A stretch of 64,000 bases of DNA from NCBI GenBank assembly GCA_963782595.1, contig CAWAKJ010000001.1:868001-932000 (forward strand), in the 5' to 3' direction. Every line of letters starts with the position of its first letter. The first letter of the stretch is position 1. This DNA is from JAMQPK01 sp963782595. GTDB taxonomy: Bacteria > Acidobacteriota > Vicinamibacteria > Vicinamibacterales > JAMQPK01. Both the position numbers and the translations under genes were made by a program. Shown here in pieces: positions 1-8,569 of the stretch. The notes under the pieces are model-generated. The model searched no databases and was not told the origin of the DNA. It was given only the letters and a program-made list of their open reading frames with translations.

Positions 1-1275
1 ATCGATCTCGCGGAACTGAAGGACGCCGAGGGCGATGTCGAAGTGTCGGTCGGCGATCGCATTCAGGCGATGGTCGTCTCCACGAGCGGCGGTATCGTGC
101 TCTCGCGAAAGGGCGTGCGCAATGCCGCGACGCAGCGCGAGCTCGAAGATGCCTTTCGCGCAGGGCTCGCGGTGGAAGGCAAAGTGGAGAAGGTGGTGAA
201 GGGCGGCTACGAGGTTCGGATCGCTCGCGAGCGCGCGTTCTGTCCGCTCTCGCAGATCGACATCGTCCGCACCGAAGATCCGGTGGTGCACGAACGGAAG
301 GTCTACACCTTCCGGATTATCGAGTACAAGGACGGCGGGAAGAACGTCGTCGTCTCGCGGCGCAAGTACCTCGAAGAGCAGCAGTTCGCGAATGCCGAGG
401 ACGTCCGCAAGTCGATTGTGCCTGGTGCCGTGCTCGCGGGCCGTGTCGTATCCGTGCGCGACTTCGGCGCGTTCGTCGACCTTGGCGGCGGCATCCAGGG
501 TCTGCTTCACGTGTCGGAAATGGGCTGGTCGCGCGTCACCAACCCCAACGAGATCGTTGCGCCTGGTGACCAGATCTCCGTGAAGGTGCTGCGTGTGGAC
601 GACGCCACGCAGAAGATCTCCCTTGGGATGAAGCAGCTCCTGGACGATCCGTGGAGCACGGTCGCGACCAGCTACGAAGTTGGCCAGGTCCGCACGGGCC
701 GCGTGACGCGCGTCGCGGAATTCGGCGCATTCGTCGAGTTGGAGCCGGGCATCGAAGGGCTGGCGCACGCCTCCACGTTCGCCCCGACCGGTCGCACAGG
801 AGGGTGGGCGAAGTCTGTCGCGGTGGGCCAGACCGGATCGTTCGAGATCCTGAGCATCGACACCGCGCAGAAGCGGATCGGCATCGCTCTCGTCGATGAA
901 GAGTCGTCGCGGGCCGCGTCGGCACAGGGCGGGTTGGCACCTGGCGCGATCGTGATCGGCAAAGTGGAGCGGCACGAGAAGTTCGGCGTGTTCGTATTCT
1001 TGTCGCCGGGGCGCACCGGCTTGATTCCATCAAGTGAGACGGGCCTGGACCGTGACGCGGACTTGATGAAGGCCTTCCCGATCGGCAGCGAGGTGGAGGT
1101 CGCGGTGCTCGAGGCCGATCCCGCTGGCCGCCGCATTCGCCTCAGTAAGAAAGCGGTGGCCGAGCAACGGGAGCAGGCGGAACTGCGCGAGTACGCCTCG
1201 AGGGCGGATGCGGCGCCCGCGGGCTCGCTGGGATCGCTAGCCGACAACCTGCGGAACGCTCTCAAGGGCCGTTGA
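1..1275 (+). CDS. S1 RNA-binding domain protein (5' end outside window)
   Basis: The frame is open from base 1, so this is the C-terminal part of a longer protein; the GTG at 43 is internal. At least four OB-fold S1 modules are visible. The first (GKVEKVVKGGYEV...) is divergent. The second (GRVVSVRDFGAFVDLGGG...LLHVSEM) is canonical, the third repeats the pattern (RVTRVAEFGAFVEL), and the fourth is KVERHEKFGVFVFLSPG. S1 modules bind single-stranded RNA, as in ribosomal protein S1. The tail, ending in SLGSLADNLRNALKGR, resembles stand-alone S1 proteins of Acidobacteria and Myxobacteria more than classical RpsA, so no symbol is given. It is cytoplasmic, with no signal peptide in the visible part. 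A small membrane-protein gene follows after 20 bases. Confidence 0.85.
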   Translation: MDLAELKDAEGDVEVSVGDRIQAMVVSTSGGIVLSRKGVRNAATQRELEDAFRAGLAVEGKVEKVVKGGYEVRIARERAFCPLSQIDIVRTEDPVVHERKVYTFRIIEYKDGGKNVVVSRRKYLEEQQFANAEDVRKSIVPGAVLAGRVVSVRDFGAFVDLGGGIQGLLHVSEMGWSRVTNPNEIVAPGDQISVKVLRVDDATQKISLGMKQLLDDPWSTVATSYEVGQVRTGRVTRVAEFGAFVELEPGIEGLAHASTFAPTGRTGGWAKSVAVGQTGSFEILSIDTAQKRIGIALVDEESSRAASAQGGLAPGAIVIGKVERHEKFGVFVFLSPGRTGLIPSSETGLDRDADLMKAFPIGSEVEVAVLEADPAGRRIRLSKKAVAEQREQAELREYASRADAAPAGSLGSLADNLRNALKGR

Positions 1276-1295
1276 AGAACTAAGCGAGGCACCCC

Positions 1296-1661
1296 ATGCG
1301 AGTGACGGAGGAGCAGAAACCGCTCGTGGTTTGGATGTGGGGACTTGCGTCAGTTCCGGCTGTGTGGCTGATCGCGTTCGGCCTCTTCATCCTGCGTGCG
1401 CGCCTGTCGCTCGGTCAATGGCCTGCTCCCTATCAACCCGATCCAAAGGATCTCGGCTTCGATTTCCACTACGCGGCTGTGGTTGCCGGAATGCCACTCA
1501 TGTTGGCGGCGGTGCTGGTCGTGACGGTGCTCGCGCCGATGCTGCATCGCCAATCTGCCCGGCGCTGGTGGATTCCTGCTGTTGCGGTCGGCTCGATGGC
1601 CGGCGTGATCCTGCTTGCCCGCGCCGATCCCGGCGGTGTCTTCACCTGGCTTGGCGACTAG
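1296..1661 (+). CDS. Small three-helix membrane protein, unknown function
   Basis: 121 residues, ATG start 20 bases after the S1 gene and preceded by an AGCGAGGC stretch that could serve as a weak ribosome site. Three hydrophobic segments are visible at about residues 13-34, 59-82 and 91-108, so this is probably an inner-membrane protein. A short loop between helices 1 and 2 is rich in Pro and aromatic residues (GQWPAPYQPDPKDLGFDF). I do not recognise the family. Codon usage and GC at third positions match the neighbours. It may be transcribed with the S1 gene. A convergent gene ends 17 bases downstream. Confidence 0.6.
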   Translation: MRVTEEQKPLVVWMWGLASVPAVWLIAFGLFILRARLSLGQWPAPYQPDPKDLGFDFHYAAVVAGMPLMLAAVLVVTVLAPMLHRQSARRWWIPAVAVGSMAGVILLARADPGGVFTWLGD

Positions 1662-1677
1662 CGCGACGTGACCTGCG

Positions 1678-3999
1678 CTATTGCAGCATCGCGGCAAGCG
1701 CCGCGAAATCGAACGACTCCTTCGTCTTCGTCTGCCAGTCGAGCTGTGCGCCCGTCGGCTTTGGGCCGAACGAAAACACGATGGCGATCACCTGAATCCG
1801 GTTGGGCGTCGAGGTGTCCGGAAACGCCGGGTCGCGCTTGACGCGCATTGCCTTGTCCGCCGGGCCGGGCTGCAGGTTCTTCAAGTCGTAGGTCGCCATC
1901 GCATCCATGATGAGCGGAACCGTGCGGGCCATGTGCGCCTGCCGGATCTCGCGCACCTTGAGCCCGAGCTCGTTCGATCGCGCACGCAGGCGAGCGGCTT
2001 CCTCGGTGTTCTTGTTTCTTGTTTCCGCCTGGGCCTGACGCTCGAGATTGCGGCTCTCGAGGCCGAGCGCATCCGCCTGTTGCTGATCGGCGGCGCTGAG
2101 TTTACGCATCGCGGCGGCTTCGGCTTCGAGCCGTTTGTGCCCCTCGCGCGTCGGATCGCCCCACACGGCCGGTGCTCGAAGCTGCTCTGCGGTAAATGAC
2201 GCACGGTACTGCTGATAGTCGCGCACCTGCTTCTCGAGCCATTGGATGCCGCCGGCGTCAGAATCCGCGACGATGCCTGGCTTGCGCCGTTTGGCCTCGG
2301 CAAGCGCCTTCTCGCGCTTCTCGCCTTCTTCATCCAACCGATCGGCGAGGGTCTGCGGAATCCACGGCAGCCGCTTGTCCTTCGTGATGACGACCCACCC
2401 GTTGTATTCCGGATATCCCGCGACGGTGCCCGTCAGCTTGGGCGGTTCGCCAATCGCGTTGATGAACTGTCCGCGCGCATCATGATTGAAGAAGATCGAG
2501 ATCTGCGCGATGGCGCCGCCGATGCGATCGATCTGCGGGATGACCTCGCAGCCTGTTGACCACACGCGCGTGCCGTCGTTCTTGCGTTCGGGCACCACCT
2601 TGACGTGCATCCGCGCGCCACCCTCGTCCGATGGACCGGCGGACAGCGATGTACGGAAACGCGAGGGCTGCGGCGCAGCCATGAACGCCGCGTTCTTCTT
2701 GAGCAGCTCTTCGGCCGCGAGCATGGCTTGCCGCAAACCCGCGAACCGCGGATTCGTCACCGAATCCTCCTGCAGCCGCGTCGTCCAGCAATTCGACACG
2801 CCGCCGCGCGGCGCGGGATTGACCACTGTGGCGAGCGGCGTGGCGGCGCGCGCTCCACAGAGTGAGAGATTCGCACGCGTGGTGAATGCCTTCACTGCCG
2901 GTAAGTCGGCAGCGGAGACGATGCCATGATCATTCTGGCCGACAAGACTGACGTTGCAGCCATCCGTGCTGACCGCGCCGTTCGCTCCGCTGAGCGCCAG
3001 CACAGAGGACTTCGCTGTCGGCGCCGGAATCGGCGTGGGCTGCGTCGCGATTGCCTGAGCAATTCCGAGCGGACCAAACTGATTGTCGCCGCAGCCGAAC
3101 AGCGCGCCGTCGGCTGTGCGCATGAACGTGCCATGGCCGCCAGCTGCTACTTGCGTCACCCTCGCGCCCGCGGGCAAGGTTACCTTTGCAGGGGTCGCGC
3201 GGTTGGTCGTTCCGCCATCGCAAAGCTGCGACTTCGAATCGTTACCCCACGCCCACACGCTGCCGTCCGCACGCGCGACGACGCTATGCCAGGTGCCTGC
3301 GGCGAACGAGACAACGTCCGTCATGTCCGGAACCAGTGCGAAGCCGTTGACCGTCTTGCCGCTGCCCAACTGGCCGTCACGGCCGCGCCCCAAGGCATAG
3401 AGTTTCTTGTCCTTCGTGAGAATGAGCGTGTGAAACAGACCGGCACGGACCTCGGCCACATTGCCGGCGAGCTCCGGAATCGTCACCTTCGTGAAGACGT
3501 CAACGCGTCCCGTCTTACCGACGGGACACTGTCCCATCGAGTTGTCGCCACTGCAGTAGAGTTCGCCGGTGCTCGTCACCGCGACGCTGAAGCCGTTGCC
3601 GGTCGCGATGTGCGTCACCGTGTGCCCCTGAAGCGACTCGACGAGCGCGGGTCCTTCGCACTGATCGTTGGTGTTGCCTGTGCCCAGTGCGCCCTCGGGG
3701 TTCATGCCCCAGCCGTACACCGTGCCATCCTCGGCCAGCGCCAGCGTGTGGTCTGATGCGGCGGCGACTTCCTTGACGTTGCGCATCATCACAACGGGGT
3801 CGCGACCCGAGTTGCCTTTCGATGCGCGTCCGAGTTGACAGTAGACGTTCTCGCCCCAGGTAAGGACTTCTCCGTTGGTGCGAAGAGCAACCGCATGGCG
3901 ATTGCCGAAGGCGACGGCGGCGACAGAGCTCTGGGCGGTCGCGTTTGATGCAGAAATGACGAAAACGACGAGCAGAAAGACGATAACGAAAGGCTTCAT
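1678..3999 (-). CDS. Secreted RCC1-repeat beta-propeller protein with helical C-terminal half
   Basis: 773 residues. A signal peptide (about residues 1-23, ending NATAQ) directs export. Residues of about 25-380 contain RCC1-type repeats, seen as recurring VAAGxxHxxA...DGxVxxWG patterns (HAVALRTNGEVLTWGEN, HTLALAEDGTVYGWGMN, HSVVARADGSVWAWGND), which predict a seven-bladed propeller. Residues of about 400-773 are unrelated. This half contains charged helical stretches (about 560-690, rich in Glu, Arg and Ala) that may form a coiled coil. No catalytic motif is seen. RCC1 repeats generally mediate protein-protein binding, and the partner here is unknown. The ADOP permease gene ends 25 bases upstream on the same strand, so co-transcription is possible. 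Confidence 0.8.
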   Translation of the reverse strand: MKPFVIVFLLVVFVISASNATAQSSVAAVAFGNRHAVALRTNGEVLTWGENVYCQLGRASKGNSGRDPVVMMRNVKEVAAASDHTLALAEDGTVYGWGMNPEGALGTGNTNDQCEGPALVESLQGHTVTHIATGNGFSVAVTSTGELYCSGDNSMGQCPVGKTGRVDVFTKVTIPELAGNVAEVRAGLFHTLILTKDKKLYALGRGRDGQLGSGKTVNGFALVPDMTDVVSFAAGTWHSVVARADGSVWAWGNDSKSQLCDGGTTNRATPAKVTLPAGARVTQVAAGGHGTFMRTADGALFGCGDNQFGPLGIAQAIATQPTPIPAPTAKSSVLALSGANGAVSTDGCNVSLVGQNDHGIVSAADLPAVKAFTTRANLSLCGARAATPLATVVNPAPRGGVSNCWTTRLQEDSVTNPRFAGLRQAMLAAEELLKKNAAFMAAPQPSRFRTSLSAGPSDEGGARMHVKVVPERKNDGTRVWSTGCEVIPQIDRIGGAIAQISIFFNHDARGQFINAIGEPPKLTGTVAGYPEYNGWVVITKDKRLPWIPQTLADRLDEEGEKREKALAEAKRRKPGIVADSDAGGIQWLEKQVRDYQQYRASFTAEQLRAPAVWGDPTREGHKRLEAEAAAMRKLSAADQQQADALGLESRNLERQAQAETRNKNTEEAARLRARSNELGLKVREIRQAHMARTVPLIMDAMATYDLKNLQPGPADKAMRVKRDPAFPDTSTPNRIQVIAIVFSFGPKPTGAQLDWQTKTKESFDFAALAAMLQ

Positions 4000-4024
4000 G
4001 GGAGACAGTTTACCGGGAGTGCGA

Positions 4025-6562
4025 TCAATTCTGCCTGAGTGCGGCGACCGGATCGATCTGTCCTGCGCGTAACGCAGGAATCAACGCCGCGCATGCGCAC
4101 GCCGTCACGATGCAGAGCAGGCTTGCGAGGTAGGCGACCGGATCGAACAGACGCACGACAGACTCGTTGCCGAACGCAATAGCCTCTCCGCCAAGCGTCG
4201 ACCGGAGCACGATACCAAGCGCGGCCGCAAGGCTGCCGCCGAGTACGACGCCGATGCCGACGGGACGTGCGGACTGTAGCAGCACAAGCGCGCCGATATC
4301 TCGGCTGGTCGCACCAATGGCCATGCGTACGCCAATCTCTCTGGTGCGTTGCTCGACGAGATAGGAGAGCACGCTGAACAGCCCCGACAACGTCAGGAGA
4401 AGCGCCAGCGCTCCCAGCACGACCGTCAGCCAGAACGCAATTTGTAGAAAATATGCGGCCGCGCCAACGATAGTCCGCAGCGTGTTGACCGAGCCCATGC
4501 TCATGTCGATCGCCGTGAGCCGCTCGACGAGCGCAACGCGCGCGCGCTCGGGGTCGCCGTTGGCACGCATCACGAGCGACGTCCTGGCAACCTCGGCGCT
4601 CGTCGGCACGTAGACACCCGCATCTTTCACCGTGAAACCGGCCAACCGGAAACCGGGCACGTCACGGGCGATGCCGACGACGACGAAGGTGCGCGAGAGA
4701 AGCGGCGGGTCATCTTGCCGCGGCGTGTCACTTTTAACCTCGGCTCCGCTCAGGGCTGGCCCCTCCGGTTCGAGCCGCAGGACCTGGCCAACGGCATCGC
4801 CATCCGGCCACAGTTGCCGCGCGACGCTTTCCGTCACGACCGCCACCGCGGCATGTGCGCTCCGCTCGGCCTCGAGGAAGCCACGTCCCCGCACGATGGG
4901 GATGTCGAGGATGCTGAAGTATTCCGGCGAGACGAACTTGTACGCGGTCATTGACTTACCGCGTCCGCCGTCGGCAAGGGCGCCTTTAGGCGCCGAAGCC
5001 TCGGCGAAGGCGGCGCGCCCGCCCACCACGCCAGGCCACACAGCTGCAACCGCGGCGATAGATGGTTCGCTCTTCACGGCGTCGAGCATGGTCCCGCGCA
5101 TCTGCTCGTTCGAGATGTCTGCAATGACGGTATCAGCCGTGCGGAAACCGGGGTCGAACCGCGCCGCTGCCAGCGCACTGCGCAGGAAGATCGCAGAGCA
5201 GATGAGGAGCAGCACAGATGCGGTGACCTGAAGGGCGACGAGTCCGTTTCGCGCGCGGCTGGGGCGCGGATCGCGCACCACTTCCCCGCGCATCGCTCGC
5301 ACCAGCTCGAGTCGCGTGGCCTGAAGGGCGGGCGCAAGCGCGAAGAACACAGTCGATACGAATGCGCCGGCAACCAGGAACACCGCCACGCGCCAGTCTG
5401 CTGGCGGCACGCTTAGACGAATGTCGCCGAGATCGGGCGGAAAGGTGCTCATGAACGCGTAGAGGGCGACCTCGAGCACGAGCCGCGAAATGCCGAAGGC
5501 GAGCGCGGCAGACACGAGCGCCAGCACCAGGCTTTCGGTGAGCAACTGGCCGATGATGCGGCTTCGCGACGCGCCAATCGACAGCCGGATCGCAATTTCG
5601 CGCTGGCGCGCGACCGCGCGCGCCAGCAGGAGGTTGGCGACGTTCGCGCACCCCACTATCAGGATGAGGCCGAAGGCAATGAAGAGCGGCATGAACACCA
5701 CGAGAGCGTCGGACGAGAGCGGGATCGTCCCCTGCCTCGGTTCGAGTACGAGATTCACGACCGGCCGCTTGCCAGAGACTTCGGCAGCACGGCGCGAGTC
5801 CCATGCGACGAGCTCCGCGAGCGCGCGTTCGCGCGACACACCCGGCTTCAGTCGTCCGATGATGCCGAGGGCAACGAGCTGTTCGCGTCCGGCTTGTCCG
5901 GGAAGGAACGCGCCGAGGAGCGAGAGTGGCGCCCAGAAGTCCGGCGCCGCGATCTCGAGACCTCGGAACCCTTCGGGCATCACGCCGGCAACCTGGAACG
6001 CGACTCGGCCCAAGACGAGTGTGCGGTTGAGAACGCCGGGGTCGCTCGCAAACAGCCGAGACCAGCCGCGGTGGCTGAGGACAATGGTCGGGTTTGCGCC
6101 GGGCTCGTCGTCCGACAGGGTGAGGGTGCGACCACGTGCGGCGTTGACGCCGAGGACGTGGAAGAAATTCCCCGTTACGAGCGAGCCCTGCATCCTCTGG
6201 CCATCGATCCAGCTGTCGACTGCCGGCCCTCTCGCGAATGCATCGGAGAACACGCCCGTCGCGCGGATGAGCGCCTCATATTGGAGGCGTGTGAAGGGCT
6301 CGGGCTCGGCGATGGCCAATCGCTGACGCTCGACCGCAAACAGCTCTCCGGGTTTGCGCACCTCGTCCACGCGAAAAAGCACCGAATTGAGGAACGTGAA
6401 CACGACAGCCACGAGCCCCAGACCGAGTCCCACGGTTGGCACAATCGTCAGGGCGACAAGGGGCGCCCGGCGGAACAGGCGACAGGCGTACAGCACGTCT
6501 CGCACCACACTCTCGACGAGCGTCTTGCCACGCGCGTGCAGGATGTCGCTCCGGTTGGTCAC
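4025..6562 (-). CDS. ADOP-family ABC transporter permease (MacB/FtsX type)
   Basis: About 845 residues from the favoured GTG at 6562, which follows a GGGGAGGA ribosome site; an ATG at 6586 is possible but lacks one. The layout is the acidobacterial duplicated permease: a first membrane helix near the N-terminus, a MacB-type periplasmic domain, an FtsX triple-helix block with the GCANVANLLLARAVARQREI signature, then a second periplasmic domain and a second FtsX block near the C-terminus (EQRTREIGVRMAIGATSRDI). The inner-membrane protein would work with a separate ATPase, which is not in the window. The usual ADOP N-terminal extension and the PadR regulator often found beside such genes are both absent. 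The substrate is unknown. Confidence 0.85.
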   Translation of the reverse strand: MTNRSDILHARGKTLVESVVRDVLYACRLFRRAPLVALTIVPTVGLGLGLVAVVFTFLNSVLFRVDEVRKPGELFAVERQRLAIAEPEPFTRLQYEALIRATGVFSDAFARGPAVDSWIDGQRMQGSLVTGNFFHVLGVNAARGRTLTLSDDEPGANPTIVLSHRGWSRLFASDPGVLNRTLVLGRVAFQVAGVMPEGFRGLEIAAPDFWAPLSLLGAFLPGQAGREQLVALGIIGRLKPGVSRERALAELVAWDSRRAAEVSGKRPVVNLVLEPRQGTIPLSSDALVVFMPLFIAFGLILIVGCANVANLLLARAVARQREIAIRLSIGASRSRIIGQLLTESLVLALVSAALAFGISRLVLEVALYAFMSTFPPDLGDIRLSVPPADWRVAVFLVAGAFVSTVFFALAPALQATRLELVRAMRGEVVRDPRPSRARNGLVALQVTASVLLLICSAIFLRSALAAARFDPGFRTADTVIADISNEQMRGTMLDAVKSEPSIAAVAAVWPGVVGGRAAFAEASAPKGALADGGRGKSMTAYKFVSPEYFSILDIPIVRGRGFLEAERSAHAAVAVVTESVARQLWPDGDAVGQVLRLEPEGPALSGAEVKSDTPRQDDPPLLSRTFVVVGIARDVPGFRLAGFTVKDAGVYVPTSAEVARTSLVMRANGDPERARVALVERLTAIDMSMGSVNTLRTIVGAAAYFLQIAFWLTVVLGALALLLTLSGLFSVLSYLVEQRTREIGVRMAIGATSRDIGALVLLQSARPVGIGVVLGGSLAAALGIVLRSTLGGEAIAFGNESVVRLFDPVAYLASLLCIVTACACAALIPALRAGQIDPVAALRQN

Positions 6563-6710
6563 AGTCCTCCCCGTGTAGATTGGCACACGGAGATACGGAC
6601 CAGCCCGGAGAAAAGTTCACCCACTGCCGATACGTAGGTAGATGTGGTCGCCTCCCGCATTCCGTCACGTCGCCCCGGGGCGGTTGGAGGTCCGCGAAGG
6701 CGGCGGTTGT

Positions 6711-7901
6711 ATGGCAGTGTTTGGTCTGCCATTTCTGGGCGCCGGCATCGCTGTCACGCTTGTCAGCCTGGGCCTCTTGCCCGTCCAGAACGCAGACGAG
6801 GTGCCGTGGTTTGGAAAGCTGCTGATCATGTTGATTGGCCCCGTGTTCACGCTCGTCGGCGGCGCTCTGGTGTTCGGGCGCAGCTGGGTGACACTTGACT
6901 CAAGCGATCGCACGGTTGTCAAACAGGTGGGTCTGCTGGTGCCGATGTCCGCCACCACGCATCGCCTCGACGACTACACCACCGTCATGCTCGGCTTTCA
7001 GCGCGGTGATTCCGATTCAGCCGATCAGTATCCGATCAGCTTGCGGGCGCGCGCCGGCAAGAACCTCCGCTTGTTCAGCTCGACGCAGTATGCCGAAGCG
7101 AGGGAACGGGCAGCGGCAGTTGCGAGCCTCTTGAATCTCGAGATCGAGGACGCGTCAACGGACCATCCGGTCCGGCTTCCCGCGGGCCAGGCCCATCTGT
7201 CGTTGCAGCATCGCGCACGGCTCGACGAGCAGCGGGAAGAGCTCGTCGTCCGCCCGCAGTCGATGCGGAGCGAAGTCATCGAAAGCCTCGACCGCGTACA
7301 GGTCGTCATTCCTGCACCGCGCGTCCATCCAGCGGTCTTCATGGTCTTCCTGGTGCCGGCGGCGGTCGTGGCCGTCGTATTCGAGCCGTTCTCCCGTTTC
7401 TTCCGGGATAGTCACACTCCTGATCCCGTGGCGTGGATCTTTCTCGGGTTCATGACCCTTGCGTTCGGCATCCTGCCGGCGAGCACGGCTGTGACAGCAT
7501 TTCTGAAATCCAGGCTCGGGCGCACGATGATCACGGCGTCGACTACGGGGATCCATATCGAAGAACGCCGCGTGTGGAAGACACGAACGATCGCATCGTT
7601 TGTCGCCGACGATATCGTGGACGTCGACTACAGCACGAGCGACTCAATGTTCGCGTCGGCGAGAGAGACGGCGGAAGAGATGCGGCGGTCACACTCGTCG
7701 GTGGCAGAAGCTCCAATCGGACCGGGCACTGAGCATGTGTTGAAGGTCGTACGGAAGTTGGTGAAGGGCAGCGGCGTCACGATCAAGACCAGGCAAGGCC
7801 TCACGACATTCGGCGAGGGGCTCGACGACCTGGAGATCCGATATCTCTACTACCTGGTGCGAAGGGCGCTGGTCACTCGCGCTTCAGGATTACCGCAGTG
7901 A
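6711..7901 (+). CDS. Four-helix membrane protein, unknown function
   Basis: 396 residues from the ATG at 6711, preceded by a GGAGG/GAAGG purine tract; the frame is open upstream to 6642. Hydrophobic pairs lie at about residues 4-24 and 36-56 and again at about 205-225 and 238-262. Soluble regions separate them: about 60-200 (largely beta, with PISLRARAGKNLRLFSSTQY) and about 270-396. This repeated arrangement of two helices plus a PH-like soluble region suggests a duplicated membrane-anchored module. I do not recognise the family with certainty. It is divergent from the permease and convergent with the next gene, overlapping it by 29 bases. Confidence 0.65.
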   Translation: MAVFGLPFLGAGIAVTLVSLGLLPVQNADEVPWFGKLLIMLIGPVFTLVGGALVFGRSWVTLDSSDRTVVKQVGLLVPMSATTHRLDDYTTVMLGFQRGDSDSADQYPISLRARAGKNLRLFSSTQYAEARERAAAVASLLNLEIEDASTDHPVRLPAGQAHLSLQHRARLDEQREELVVRPQSMRSEVIESLDRVQVVIPAPRVHPAVFMVFLVPAAVVAVVFEPFSRFFRDSHTPDPVAWIFLGFMTLAFGILPASTAVTAFLKSRLGRTMITASTTGIHIEERRVWKTRTIASFVADDIVDVDYSTSDSMFASARETAEEMRRSHSSVAEAPIGPGTEHVLKVVRKLVKGSGVTIKTRQGLTTFGEGLDDLEIRYLYYLVRRALVTRASGLPQ

Positions 7902-8124
7902 GAAAATTGTCGTCATCTTCGGCGACGCTCACGACGAGGTTATGGACGAGCGCATCGCGCAAGAGCGAGAGCCACATGCTCTGGCGGAGGCGGTCACTCG
8001 CGGTGTAGTCGCGGACGAGATCGCTCCAGATAAAGCGCTTCTCGACGACTCCGGTATCCTCATCTTCGACGCCTATCCAGCCAAGCTCGGTATCGACACG
8101 AATCTCTGTGATCCTGCCAATCAT
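7873..8124 (-). CDS. Small conserved hypothetical protein (83 aa)
   Basis: 83 residues, ATG start, last gene of a minus-strand run with the SCP2-like and subtilase genes; 16 bases separate it from the SCP2 gene. The N-terminal half (MIGRITEIRVDTELGWIGVE) reads like a small beta-barrel or cold-shock-like turn sequence (GxIxxhxxxxGxGxIxxxD). The C-terminal half is helical and ends in a beta strand (NFLTAVILKRE). No signal peptide or membrane segment is seen, so it should be cytoplasmic. Its 3' end overlaps the convergent membrane-protein gene. The function is unknown. Its position makes it a possible accessory of the subtilase/SCP2 unit. Confidence 0.55.
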   Translation of the reverse strand: MIGRITEIRVDTELGWIGVEDEDTGVVEKRFIWSDLVRDYTASDRLRQSMWLSLLRDALVHNLVVSVAEDDDNFLTAVILKRE

Positions 8125-8140
8125 GGTGTGCCCTCCACAC

Positions 8141-8569
8141 CTAAAGCTTCGCCACGCCGGGACCGGCGAGCTTCTCGAAAGCCCGCTGGGCGATACCGCA
8201 GTCGCCGATGAACCGCATCCGGCCTCTCAGGAAAAGAGAGATGGGCGATACGACACCCTGAGCCACTTGCCACCAATCGTCCGCGCCAACGACGATGCGC
8301 AAAGATGGTGTCGTCGCCTTCTCTGCTGAAATCCGCGCGCCGGTTTCGGTCAGCAGAAAAGTCCACGTCGGCGTACTGCGGCCCGATCGAAGCCGAAACT
8401 CGATGTAGCCGATATCGCCCGAGGCTGGCAGCAACGCGGCCAGCCGGTTGAACGTCCGGTCGAGGTCGCGTTTCGATGGTCTGCTCGCCGATCGGCTCGT
8501 TGTGAGCTTCTTCAGTTTGGCGAATCGCGAGAGCTTCTGCTCGACAAGTTGTTCCCTGGTCGACTTCAT
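8141..8569 (-). CDS. SCP2 sterol-carrier-like domain protein
   Basis: 142 residues. The ATG at 8569 overlaps the TGA of the upstream subtilase in an ATGA junction and follows a GAGGT ribosome site; an in-frame GTG at 8575 is less likely. Residues of about 1-35 are basic and helical. Residues of about 40-140 match the SCP2 fold, with the typical DDWWQVAQGVVSPISLFLRG segment followed by GRMRFIGDCGIAQRAFEKL. SCP2 domains bind lipids or other hydrophobic ligands and are usually cytoplasmic. Translational coupling to a protease gene is an unusual context. The ligand cannot be read from sequence. Confidence 0.72.
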   Translation of the reverse strand: MKSTREQLVEQKLSRFAKLKKLTTSRSASRPSKRDLDRTFNRLAALLPASGDIGYIEFRLRSGRSTPTWTFLLTETGARISAEKATTPSLRIVVGADDWWQVAQGVVSPISLFLRGRMRFIGDCGIAQRAFEKLAGPGVAKL

